NCBI GenBank assembly: GCA_947038195.1
Contig: CAMQVI010000008.1
Span: 1 to 41,340, forward strand
Length of the DNA: 41,340 bases
Reading direction: 5' to 3'
DNA from: an uncultured Brevinema sp.
Lineage (GTDB): Bacteria; Spirochaetota; Brevinematia; Brevinematales; Brevinemataceae
In this document: positions 15,719 through 23,696 of the stretch, one piece after another
Numbering within the stretch: position 1 is the first letter of the stretch
Layout of the letters: each line of letters opens with the position of its first letter
Program-made: the position numbers and the translations under genes
Notes under the pieces: generated by a model
The model's database searches: none
What the model was told of the DNA's origin: nothing
What the model saw: the letters and a program-made list of their open reading frames with translations, nothing else

Positions 15719-15753
15719 AATAGAATAAAAGCACGAAATATATAGTTTATTTC

Positions 15754-15782
15754 TTGCTTTTTTCAAGAAATAATCATATAAT
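15754..15782 (+). promoter_or_regulatory. Sigma-70 promoter of cheW
   Basis: TTGCTT (15754-15759), 17 bp, TATAAT (15777-15782). The -35 lies in an inverted repeat, TTTCTTG/CAAGAAA, very like the one in the tetR-family promoter. Confidence 0.65.
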
Positions 15783-15820
15783 AATCATATATAATGGCAT
15801 ATGTGAGAAGAGGAGTTTCT

Positions 15821-16435
15821 ATGGAAAAGCAATTTGTTGCCTTTAAAGTGGCAGATTCTTTTTATTGTATCGATATTATGGATGTACAAGAGGTTGTTCG
15901 AGACAATCAAGTAACCTATATGCCTAACTTCCCTCCTTTTGTAGAAGGGGTTATTAATCTCAGAGGAATTATTGTTCCTATTGTTTCGATTCACAAGAGA
16001 TTGACTGGTGTTGGAATACCGACAGCTCAATTGTTGAGTCAATTAAAAAATGATAAGCCTAGTGAAGATCAAGAGTTTACAGATTTTTTCAATCCTACTC
16101 TTGATTCATCTCAAGAGATTGTAAAACAAGTTTCCGAATTATCTCGTGAATCCTCTACTCAGCCCAAGCAGGCCCTTGTAGTGGGAGAAACTTATAAATT
16201 AATTGTTATTAAGGTTGGCACTGTTACTATTGGATTATTAGTAGATGCTCTTGATAAAATATTAGTCGCGCAAGATACAGAGATACAAAATGCTGAAGGT
16301 TTAGGGAAATCTATTTCTCATAAGATGGTATCAGGCATTTTGCATATGGAACAAGAAATATACATAGTGCTTAACATACAAGGCGTTTTAGAAAACGAAG
16401 AAGAAAAATTATTAAATCAATCTTTAAATCAATAG
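15821..16435 (+). CDS. cheW: Chemotaxis coupling protein CheW with an inserted segment
   Basis: CheW links chemoreceptors to the CheA kinase. The first half matches well: FVAFKVADSFYCIDIMDVQEVV, YMPNFPPFVEGVINLRGIIVPIVSIHKRL. The second half resumes at YKLIVIKVGTVTIGLLVDALDKIL and MVSGILHMEQEIYIVLNI. Between them, about residues 62-125, lies an extra acidic/polar stretch absent from typical 150-170-residue CheW proteins, making this one 204 residues. The ATG at 15821 was chosen because GAGGAG lies 5 nt upstream; the in-frame ATG at 15794 has no such signal. The OmpL47-type gene follows 17 nt later and is probably co-transcribed. Confidence 0.9.
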   Translation: MEKQFVAFKVADSFYCIDIMDVQEVVRDNQVTYMPNFPPFVEGVINLRGIIVPIVSIHKRLTGVGIPTAQLLSQLKNDKPSEDQEFTDFFNPTLDSSQEIVKQVSELSRESSTQPKQALVVGETYKLIVIKVGTVTIGLLVDALDKILVAQDTEIQNAEGLGKSISHKMVSGILHMEQEIYIVLNIQGVLENEEEKLLNQSLNQ

Positions 16436-16452
16436 TTATAGGGGAGAAATCC

Positions 16453-17697
16453 ATGAAAAAACAATGGCTTATTATACCATTAATTTTATTAGCAACAAAT
16501 ATCAACGCTCAAGATGCCGTAGGTGGTGTCGAAGAAGATGGTACTGCTACTAACGAAATAGTTACAACAGAAGAGGTAGCTACTAACGAAATGGGTACGA
16601 CAGAAGGTGTCGCTACTAACGAAATGGTTGTAGATGTGGCAACAACCAATGTTTCTGCTACAAATATGTATGTAGAAACAGTTGGGTACACTATTACTAA
16701 CGGAGATACGATTTATGCGTCTCCATTAGCACGTTTTGAAGTCCAAGGACTTGATGAACAATCCGGACTCCAAGAAATTCTTGTGTCTGTTGACGGAGGA
16801 GAATATGCTACCTACAAACAGCCTATTTCCTTCACGAAAGAGGGTAAGCACTCTCTAAGTTATCAATTTATCGATAAAGTTGGGAATATATCTTATTCCG
16901 AAACCTTTTCTATAGATGTTGATGCTACTCCTGCAAGAGTATTAGAAATTGTTTTAGATCCTACAGCTTATCATGCTGCTGGTACTATTTATGTTGGTCC
17001 TTACACAGATATTTCTTTTAAAGCATATGATGATATGACAGGTGTTGCTTTTATCGAATATAAAACATCTGACATGGAAGAGATGAGTCACTATGCTGAG
17101 ACAACTACTTTTGCTGCTCTTGGTTATACCAACACTTCTCTGTTACGTTTAGAATATAAAGTTACTGATATGGTAAGTAATGTTTCTCCTGTAAAATCAC
17201 AAATTATTATGGTAGATGCTACAGCTCCTGTGGTTAATGTTTTTGCGAAAGCAGTAGAAATTGAAGAAGTTCGTTATATTTCTTCTCGTGATACTATTTT
17301 TGTAGAAGCTTCTGATAGTGAAACAAAAATAGCTAATATCATGTACGCACTTAATGATAATGATTTCTTGAATTATGATGCTCAAATTGGTATTAATATT
17401 AGAGAATCTGGAGAGTACACTGTTAGAGCTAAAGCCGTAGATATGGTTGGAAATGAAAGTGAAGAAGTAAGTTACACTGTATCTGTCGATATGGTAGCTC
17501 CTACTGGAGATGTGGCTTTTGTTGGAGAAGCAAAATCTGACGAATATGAAGCTTTAACTCCTACAGAAGTAACAGAAGAGCCAGCTACAGAAGAAGAACC
17601 TGCTACAGAAGAAGTTGTTGCACCTGTTGCTACACCTGAAACTGTCGTAGCACCTGAAGTTCCTGCTGGAACAGAAGTTGATGTAGTCACTGAGTAG
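16453..17697 (+). CDS. Secreted repeat protein with OmpL47-type beta domains
   Basis: This 414-residue protein has a signal peptide (MKKQWLIIPLILLATNINA). A low-complexity part follows with three 11-residue units of the form ATNE(I/M)..TE.V, encoded by 33-nt tandem repeats at 16546, 16579 and 16612. Three domains of about 100 residues come next, each with the pattern DxxSGLxxIxxSVDGG or YAxND, a KAVDMVGN-like turn and a closing VDATAP. This is the OmpL47-type/Ig-like pattern found in spirochaete envelope proteins. The tail is rich in Pro, Glu, Thr and Val. It is probably at the cell surface or in the periplasm; binding partners are unknown. RBS GGGGAG lies 8 nt before the ATG. Confidence 0.75.
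   Translation: MKKQWLIIPLILLATNINAQDAVGGVEEDGTATNEIVTTEEVATNEMGTTEGVATNEMVVDVATTNVSATNMYVETVGYTITNGDTIYASPLARFEVQGLDEQSGLQEILVSVDGGEYATYKQPISFTKEGKHSLSYQFIDKVGNISYSETFSIDVDATPARVLEIVLDPTAYHAAGTIYVGPYTDISFKAYDDMTGVAFIEYKTSDMEEMSHYAETTTFAALGYTNTSLLRLEYKVTDMVSNVSPVKSQIIMVDATAPVVNVFAKAVEIEEVRYISSRDTIFVEASDSETKIANIMYALNDNDFLNYDAQIGINIRESGEYTVRAKAVDMVGNESEEVSYTVSVDMVAPTGDVAFVGEAKSDEYEALTPTEVTEEPATEEEPATEEVVAPVATPETVVAPEVPAGTEVDVVTE
16546..16644 (+). repeat. 33-nt tandem repeat inside the OmpL47-type gene
   Basis: GCTACTAACGAAAT recurs at 16546, 16579 and 16612 (33-nt period, 11 codons). The third unit has diverged at its end. The frame is kept, so copy number can change without breaking the gene. 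Confidence 0.8.
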
Positions 17698-17727
17698 TAT
17701 AAAAACTATTAGATAAAATTTAAAAGC

Positions 17728-17759
17728 CAATAAAGGTGATCGAAAGGTCACCTTTATTG
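17728..17759 (+). terminator. Intergenic hairpin, probable terminator
   Basis: CAATAAAGGTGA (17728-17739) pairs perfectly with TCACCTTTATTG (17748-17759) around an 8-nt loop. It lies 30 nt after the stop of the OmpL47-type gene. The T-run is short, so termination may be partial. Confidence 0.65.
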
Positions 17760-17784
17760 TTCTAGTATATAAAAGAGGTTTCGT

Positions 17785-18522
17785 ATGTCAGGACACAGTA
17801 AGTGGGCTAATATTAAGCATAGAAAAGGTGCTCAAGATGCTAAAAGAGGGAATATTTTCTCTAAAATCGCAAAAGATATTATTGTTGCGGCGCGTGATGG
17901 TGGTGGAGATCCTAGTACCAATATTCGTTTAAGAGCATCTATTGATAAAGGAAGAGCTGCTAATATGCCTAAAGACAATATAGAAAGGGCTATTAAAAGA
18001 GGAACAGGAGAGCTCGAAGGAGTTACTTATATAACTTTTACTTACGAAGGATACGGTCCTAGTGGGGTAGCTATTATTGTGGATGTGACTACAGATAATA
18101 AGACTAGAGCTTCCGCCGATGTTAGAAAGATTTTTTCTAAATTTGGAGGAAATCTAGGAGAAGCTGGTTGTGTATCTTGGATGTTTGACACTAAAGGCTA
18201 TCTTGTATTTGAAAACGTTGATGTTGCAAAATTAATGGATGCAGCTATGGAAGCTGGTGCTGATGATATTAATGAAGAAGACGGCGTTGTAGAAGTATTT
18301 ACCGTTTTTGAAGATTATGCGGCAGTTTCTGATGCCTTAAAAGTGGCTGGTTTTGAGCCTACAAACTCTGAAATCACTAAAATTCCTCAGAATAAAATAG
18401 AATTAGATTTTCAAAAATCAACTTCTTTCTTAAAACTAGCAGATGCTTTGGAAGATTGTGATGATGTTACTGGTATTGCTAGTAACGCAGATCTCGATGA
18501 AGAGGCTGTAAACGATTATTAA
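17785..18522 (+). CDS. YebC/PmpR (TACO1) family protein
   Basis: This 245-residue protein is of the usual family length. It begins with the hallmark MSGHSKWANIKHRKGAQDAKRG, continues with FSKIAKDIIVAARDGG, RAANMPKDNIERAIKRG, YEGYGPSGVAIIVDV and a C-terminal region with SEITKIPQN. Family members were described as transcriptional regulators; more recent work links them to translation of difficult sequences such as proline runs. It is a soluble cytoplasmic protein. AGAGG precedes the ATG. punA follows after a long perfect palindrome. Confidence 0.95.
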   Translation: MSGHSKWANIKHRKGAQDAKRGNIFSKIAKDIIVAARDGGGDPSTNIRLRASIDKGRAANMPKDNIERAIKRGTGELEGVTYITFTYEGYGPSGVAIIVDVTTDNKTRASADVRKIFSKFGGNLGEAGCVSWMFDTKGYLVFENVDVAKLMDAAMEAGADDINEEDGVVEVFTVFEDYAAVSDALKVAGFEPTNSEITKIPQNKIELDFQKSTSFLKLADALEDCDDVTGIASNADLDEEAVNDY

Positions 18523-18536
18523 ATAATTATTAAAAA

Positions 18537-18576
18537 AAAATAAAAGATAGATTGTTAACAATCTATCTTTTATTTT
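18537..18576. terminator. Perfect 20-bp palindrome between yebC-family gene and punA
   Basis: The two 20-nt arms meet at GTT/AAC with no spacer (centre 18556/18557), and A-rich and T-rich ends give a terminator-like outline. As RNA the centre would open to a small loop. It is only 11 nt before the punA start, so it could also act on punA expression. Confidence 0.7.
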
Positions 18577-18587
18577 AGGGGGAATAT

Positions 18588-19391
18588 ATGCTATATAATA
18601 AAGAGCTTATTCTGGAATCGATGAGCTTTCTGAAATCCAAAGGAATAGAATCTGTTGATACAGTAGTAGTACTTGGGTCTGGCTTATCTCATTTAGTGGA
18701 TCAATTTCCTAATACAATGGTAATTCCCTATGATGATATTCCGGGAATGCATGCTTCTAGCGTGAAAGGGCATGATAGTGCCCTTATTTATATAACTATT
18801 AATAATAAAAAAATTGTTGTTTTAAAAGGTCGTATGCACATGTATGAGGGGTATTCTGCTTTCCAATCTTCCTTTGCTATTGCTCTTATGGGAGAATTAA
18901 AAGCACGCCAACTTATCGTCACGAATGCTGCTGGAGGACTAAATCCTGAATTTAATCCAGGGGATATTATGATGATAGAAGATCATATAAAAACCCAATT
19001 TCCTTCTCCTCTAGAAGGCATCTTAACAAATGATAGATTTGTAGATATGCAAAATGCTTATGATATAAGTTTATATGATGAATTACAGCAAAAATATCAA
19101 ATAAAAAAAGGTGTTTACGTTTCCACTTTAGGGCCTCAGTATGAAACCCCTGCGGAAGTGCGTCATTTTAGAAATATGGGTGGGGACACGGTGGGGATGT
19201 CTACCGTTATGGAGACTATTATGGCACGCTATTATAGAATGAAAGTAGTCGGTTTTTCTATGATAACCAATAAGGCTTCGGGATTGCCTGGCGCAGTTTT
19301 GGCTCATACTGATGTGATAGAACAAGCTAATAAAGCGGGAAAGATATTAAGCAATATTATTTCTGATTTATTACAAAAAGATAATATTTAA
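18588..19391 (+). CDS. punA: Purine nucleoside phosphorylase, trimeric type
   Basis: The enzyme splits inosine, guanosine and their deoxy forms with phosphate, giving the base and (deoxy)ribose-1-phosphate for purine salvage. The 267-residue length and the motifs VVVLGSGLSHL, KGRMHMYEGY, VTNAAGGLN, LGPQYETPAEVR, GMSTVMETIMA and MITNKASG belong to the PNP I trimer family (PunA/DeoD2). In the SMITNKA segment, Asn is the residue that selects 6-oxopurines in this family. GGGGG lies 7 nt before the ATG. The stop codon overlaps the stop of dnaE on the other strand (19388-19391). Confidence 0.93.
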   Translation: MLYNKELILESMSFLKSKGIESVDTVVVLGSGLSHLVDQFPNTMVIPYDDIPGMHASSVKGHDSALIYITINNKKIVVLKGRMHMYEGYSAFQSSFAIALMGELKARQLIVTNAAGGLNPEFNPGDIMMIEDHIKTQFPSPLEGILTNDRFVDMQNAYDISLYDELQQKYQIKKGVYVSTLGPQYETPAEVRHFRNMGGDTVGMSTVMETIMARYYRMKVVGFSMITNKASGLPGAVLAHTDVIEQANKAGKILSNIISDLLQKDNI

Positions 19392-22300
19392 GAGAGCCAA
19401 AAACTAGCGACTAAAGGATTGTTTAATAATTCTATGATTTTAGGCGAAGGATAATGGACCCTAAAGGTAGGGGCAGCATTGAGGATACTTACCTTATTGT
19501 CATTTACAAGGTAAAATTTAATTTTATGGTGAGCATCATTTCTATAGTCTTGTTGGGCAAGGTGCTTTAATTCTTGTAAGAAGCTTATAGACTCTTCATT
19601 TTTCTTATCATTATACACAATGAGGCATAATTCCCCATGGAGAGGTTTTGATTTTTCTTTTAGAATCATTAAATCATCTAATTCATAAGTGCGTTGTCCT
19701 TTTCTTTCAGCAAGATGTGCTTTGATGAATACAAAAGAACCATCAGATAGAGAGGTCTCTAATACTGCTAATTTTTCTCCAAATAAGAAAAAAGAAACAC
19801 TGCTACTTTCTGTATTTACAGTAAATTTTCCCCAAGATTTTCTAGGATTTTGGGGATTGTTTTGTAAGTAGATATCTGTTACATACCCTAGCATAGAAAC
19901 AGAGGCATTTAAAGGCAGCAAATCTTTGAAAATACTATCAGAATAGGTGCTAAGAACGCCATACCTTTGGTCTAAAACGGCAAACATTTTTCTCGTAAGG
20001 TAAAAACCAAAGACCTTAATCTCATTTTGAAAATCTTCCTCAAAGCTCAAAGGATTAATACCAGTTTTTTGCATAATGTCCGTTGCTGCATCCATCTCTT
20101 CTGTGCTAAATAAATTTAAGCTCATATTTGCTTCTTCTTTTTTGTCATATTTATTGTAGAGAGATACTAAATTAGAAGGATTTAGGTATATTGCTTTTTC
20201 AAGCATAATATTTTTTTGATCTAGTAAATTATCGAAAGCACCCCCTCTAATAAGTATTTCTAAAGAAGCCTTTCTAATTTCAGGGTTAGCGATAGTCCTT
20301 TCTATAAAATCTTCTATAGATAAGAAATCTCCTCCCCACATTTTTTCTTTAATAATTTCCTTACAGGCTTGTTCCCCAAGCCCTTTTATTCCCCCAAATC
20401 CAAATCGTACTCCCAGTTTTTCTATACCATTTTCTTCGTGAGATTCTACAGAAAAATCAAATTTACTTTTATTGATATCTGGCATTAAAACTTTAATACC
20501 AAGCTTGAAAGCTTCATTTACATACTTGGCAATGACATCATGTTTTCCCATACTGGAATTCATGATGGAAGAAATGAATTCTGAGGGGTAGTGGGCTTTA
20601 AGCCAAGCTATTTGATAGGCCAAAACAGAATAAGCTGCAGCGTGGGATTTATTAAAGGCATAATTAGAGAAAGGGATAAGTAGCTCAAATAATTGTTCAG
20701 CAAGACTGACCTCATACCCTTGGTCAATAGCCCCTTGTATCCATTGAGGGCGGACAGCCTCTAATTCATCTGGTTTTTTCTTAGCCATAATACGACGAAC
20801 AATATCAGCTTGTCCCAAAGAAAAACCTGCTAGTGTTTGGGCAATTTGCATTACTTGCTCTTGATAAACGATAACACCGTAAGTCGTACTTAAGATAGGC
20901 TCTAAGTTAGCGTGGAAACAATCTATTTCTTCTTTCCCTTGTTTTCTGCTGATAAAACTTGGAATACTATCCATAGGACCAGGTCTATAAAGAGCATTCA
21001 TAGCAATAAGGTCTTCTACAGAAGAAGGTTTTAACTGTTTTAAGTAATTGGTCATTCCGTCAGATTCAAATTGAAAAATCCCAGCTGTGTGTCCCTCTGT
21101 AAACAATTTAAAGACTTTTTCATCTTCTAGAGAAATAGTATCTAAATCTACCCATATTTGATGATTTTGGTAAATAGCCCGACAACAGTCTCTTATAACA
21201 GAAAGGTTAGCCAAGCCCAAAATATCCATTTTGAGGAGACCATTTTCTTCCAGATATTTCCCTTCAAAGGCTGTGGCTATAGTATTTGAACGATCTTTAT
21301 ATAGAGGAATCACGGTGTTAAGATTGTTTCCAGCTACAATAAGGGCAGAAGCATGAGTGCCTAAATTACGGATACGATTGGATAATTTAATGGAATAATT
21401 TATCCACAGTTTTTCTTGAGGATTAGTGCCTGCTAAAATCTGTTTAATCTCTGTGATTTTTTCTGCTTGTTTTTCAAGATCTTCATTAGCATCTACCATT
21501 CCTGTAATGCTATTTACTCGAGGCAGAGGGATTTCTAAAACCCGCCCAACATCTTTTAGTACTGCTTTAGCCTTATTGTACCCAAAGGTCACAACATCAG
21601 CTGTTTTATTAGCCCCGTAGTGAATACGTAGATACTGCTTAACCTCATCTCGTCTATCATCTTCAAAATCTATATCTATATCGGGCATGGATACACGTTC
21701 TGGGTTGAGAAAACGTTCAAAAAGAAGGTCATATTTAAGAGGATCTATATTAGTGATGCCTAGGGCAAAACTTAATAAAGCTCCTGCGGCAGATCCTCGA
21801 CCAGGACCCACATAAATCCCAATAGACTTAGCATGGCGTACAAAATCACTAACTACTAAGAAATAATTAGGAAATCCCATACTACAAACGGTATCCAATT
21901 CCCAGTGAAGTCTTTTTTCGTACTCTACAGGGAGCTCCCCATTAAATTTTTCTTTAAGGGATTTAACACTGAGTTCTCTTAAATACTCTCCCGTATCCAT
22001 TCCTTCTGGAATAGGGTAGGGAGGACTTTGATCCTCTACAGGTGGAAATACTACAGTACATTGTTCTGCGATTTTAAGAGTATTTGAAATTGCTTCAGGG
22101 ATTTCCTTAAAAGATTTTAAAATTTCTTCTTCTGATTTGAAGTAAGAAGCCCCTTGTGTAGGGGTATTTTTTCCTAAAAAATCCTTTTCCGTGATACAAG
22201 AAACTATTTCTAGTAGTATGTGGTCTTCAGGATTAAGATATAAGACAGGATTGCTGGCTACAAGAGGGATATTATTTGTTTTTGCATAATCGATAAGGAA

Positions 22301-22870
22301 ATTGTTGACGAGCTTGTCCTCAGGAAGACCTCTGTCTTGTATTTCTATATAAAAATTATCTTCACCAAAAGTTTCTTGGTAAAATGAAACATTTTCTTGG
22401 ATTTTTTCTGTGTTTTTTTGAGATGCATAATGCCACAAAGCTCCTGTCCAATCAGAAGATAAAACAATGAGGTCTTCAGCATATTGAGATAAAAGGGATT
22501 TGTCAGCACTAAAACGTCCAAAACTACCATCCTCATAGGCTAAGGATGTGATTTTAAGAAGGTTGAAGTAGCCATTGAGATTTTTAGCGAGTAAGATAAT
22601 AGTGTGTTTTTCGATTTCAGGATCGTTTTTTCTTTGATAGGTAAAACGAGACCCCTCTTTGATTTCAATTTTGACCCCAAAAATAGGCTTTATATTAGCT
22701 TTTTCGGCTTTTTTCCGAAATTCTGGGATAGCAAAGAGATTATTGAAATCTGTTAAAGCGATACTTTTTTGATTGGATGCTAGTGCTTTAGATAATAGCT
22801 CGTCAATAGTGGGGATTGCTTTTAAGATAGAATAGTGAGATTGAACATGTAAATTGACAAAACTACTCAT
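19388..22870 (-). CDS. dnaE: DNA polymerase III alpha subunit
   Basis: This is the main replicative polymerase. The 1160-residue length fits DnaE1. The N-terminal PHP domain begins FVNLHVQSHYS, which lacks the full HxH metal set, as in other enzymes where PHP proofreading is lost. The polymerase core has VGPGRGSAAGALLSF and the catalytic PDIDIDFEDDRRDEV; the finger and HhH parts include AMNALYRPGPM, VYQEQVMQIA and FNKSHAAAYSVLAYQ. An OB-fold and tail end the protein. The start follows AAGAGG on the minus strand. It lies 76 nt downstream of rpsD, past that gene's terminator. Its stop overlaps that of punA by 4 bp. Confidence 0.97.
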   Translation of the reverse strand: MSSFVNLHVQSHYSILKAIPTIDELLSKALASNQKSIALTDFNNLFAIPEFRKKAEKANIKPIFGVKIEIKEGSRFTYQRKNDPEIEKHTIILLAKNLNGYFNLLKITSLAYEDGSFGRFSADKSLLSQYAEDLIVLSSDWTGALWHYASQKNTEKIQENVSFYQETFGEDNFYIEIQDRGLPEDKLVNNFLIDYAKTNNIPLVASNPVLYLNPEDHILLEIVSCITEKDFLGKNTPTQGASYFKSEEEILKSFKEIPEAISNTLKIAEQCTVVFPPVEDQSPPYPIPEGMDTGEYLRELSVKSLKEKFNGELPVEYEKRLHWELDTVCSMGFPNYFLVVSDFVRHAKSIGIYVGPGRGSAAGALLSFALGITNIDPLKYDLLFERFLNPERVSMPDIDIDFEDDRRDEVKQYLRIHYGANKTADVVTFGYNKAKAVLKDVGRVLEIPLPRVNSITGMVDANEDLEKQAEKITEIKQILAGTNPQEKLWINYSIKLSNRIRNLGTHASALIVAGNNLNTVIPLYKDRSNTIATAFEGKYLEENGLLKMDILGLANLSVIRDCCRAIYQNHQIWVDLDTISLEDEKVFKLFTEGHTAGIFQFESDGMTNYLKQLKPSSVEDLIAMNALYRPGPMDSIPSFISRKQGKEEIDCFHANLEPILSTTYGVIVYQEQVMQIAQTLAGFSLGQADIVRRIMAKKKPDELEAVRPQWIQGAIDQGYEVSLAEQLFELLIPFSNYAFNKSHAAAYSVLAYQIAWLKAHYPSEFISSIMNSSMGKHDVIAKYVNEAFKLGIKVLMPDINKSKFDFSVESHEENGIEKLGVRFGFGGIKGLGEQACKEIIKEKMWGGDFLSIEDFIERTIANPEIRKASLEILIRGGAFDNLLDQKNIMLEKAIYLNPSNLVSLYNKYDKKEEANMSLNLFSTEEMDAATDIMQKTGINPLSFEEDFQNEIKVFGFYLTRKMFAVLDQRYGVLSTYSDSIFKDLLPLNASVSMLGYVTDIYLQNNPQNPRKSWGKFTVNTESSSVSFFLFGEKLAVLETSLSDGSFVFIKAHLAERKGQRTYELDDLMILKEKSKPLHGELCLIVYNDKKNEESISFLQELKHLAQQDYRNDAHHKIKFYLVNDNKVSILNAAPTFRVHYPSPKIIELLNNPLVASFWLS

Positions 22871-22896
22871 AAAACCTCTTAGATAGATAGATTAAT

Positions 22897-22923
22897 AAAA
22901 GGGAAGACAATGCCTTCCCTTTT
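22897..22923. terminator. Intrinsic terminator between rpsD and dnaE
   Basis: AAAAGGGAAG (22897-22906) pairs with CTTCCCTTTT (22914-22923) around a 7-nt loop. It follows the rpsD stop on the minus strand and precedes the dnaE start by 27 nt. Part of the transcription may pass into dnaE. Confidence 0.75.
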
Positions 22924-22946
22924 TATTTTTTTGAAAAGATAATTTA

Positions 22947-23558
22947 TTATCTGTTATAGTATTCGATAATAAGCGGGAGATCACCAATAGTAGGTACTTC
23001 TGCACGTGTAGGGAAATAAGAAAATTTAGCAGACATTTTTGCAGTATCTCTTTCGATATAAACAGGGATCACTACAGAACCGTCATTGATAGCATTAACA
23101 AAAACTTCTTTGTTGCTAGATTTGGTTTTAAGAGTAACGACATCTGTTAAACGTAAACGATAAGAAGGAATGTCCACTTTTTGACCATTGACTTCAAAAT
23201 GTCCGTGGTTTACAGCTTGACGTGCCGCATAGATAGTAGGAGCAAATCCTGCTCTGTATACGAAAGCATCAAGACGACGTTCGAGGAGCTGAGACAAAAG
23301 TTCAACAGTATTCCCTTCTAAACGAGAAGCTTCTTTATAATTATCTTTCATTTGTTTTTCAGATATATTATATTGAGCACGTACTTTTTGTTTTTCTAAT
23401 AATTGTGTCTTATAAACAGACATTTTTCCGCGGAATTTTTTAGTAGCAGCGGCTTGACCTGGGCCATACGCCTTTTTTTCCATAACTTTCGCAGCTTTTT
23501 TAGTGATAGCGATACCTAAGTATCTAGAAATCTTAACCTTAGGGCCATTTTTACGCAT
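22947..23558 (-). CDS. rpsD: 30S ribosomal protein S4
   Basis: S4 is a primary 16S rRNA-binding protein that starts assembly of the small-subunit body. The 203-residue protein has the N-terminal KISRYLGIAITKKAAKVMEKKAYGPGQ, then YNISEKQMKDNYKEA, and the S4 RNA-binding domain LLERRLDAFVYRAGFAPTIYAARQAVNHGHFEVNGQKVDIPSY. AAGGAG lies 7 nt before the ATG. It is alone here, outside the usual rpsM-rpsK-rpsD-rpoA cluster. Its leader of about 75 nt follows a near-consensus promoter; S4 often represses its own synthesis through such leaders, but no known motif is identified here. Confidence 0.97.
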   Translation of the reverse strand: MRKNGPKVKISRYLGIAITKKAAKVMEKKAYGPGQAAATKKFRGKMSVYKTQLLEKQKVRAQYNISEKQMKDNYKEASRLEGNTVELLSQLLERRLDAFVYRAGFAPTIYAARQAVNHGHFEVNGQKVDIPSYRLRLTDVVTLKTKSSNKEVFVNAINDGSVVIPVYIERDTAKMSAKFSYFPTRAEVPTIGDLPLIIEYYNR

Positions 23559-23641
23559 GAACTTTCTCCTTAAAGAAATGTTTGATTTTTTCTATAAAAA
23601 TACTCCGTGCAGCCATACTTTGTATTGTTTATATAGGATAT

Positions 23642-23670
23642 ATTATAATAGATTTTTTTTCTTTTTGCAA
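23642..23670 (-). promoter_or_regulatory. Sigma-70 promoter of rpsD
   Basis: On the minus strand TTGCAA (23670-23665), 17 bp, TATAAT (23647-23642). Transcription would start near 23635 and leave a leader of about 75 nt. Confidence 0.75.
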
Positions 23671-23696
23671 TCATTATATAAAAAAAATACCAATCT

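Noticed and set aside
17472-17690. Minus-strand Thr/Ser/Ala-rich ORF
   Set aside because: Antisense shadow of the Pro/Glu/Thr-rich tail of the OmpL47-type gene.
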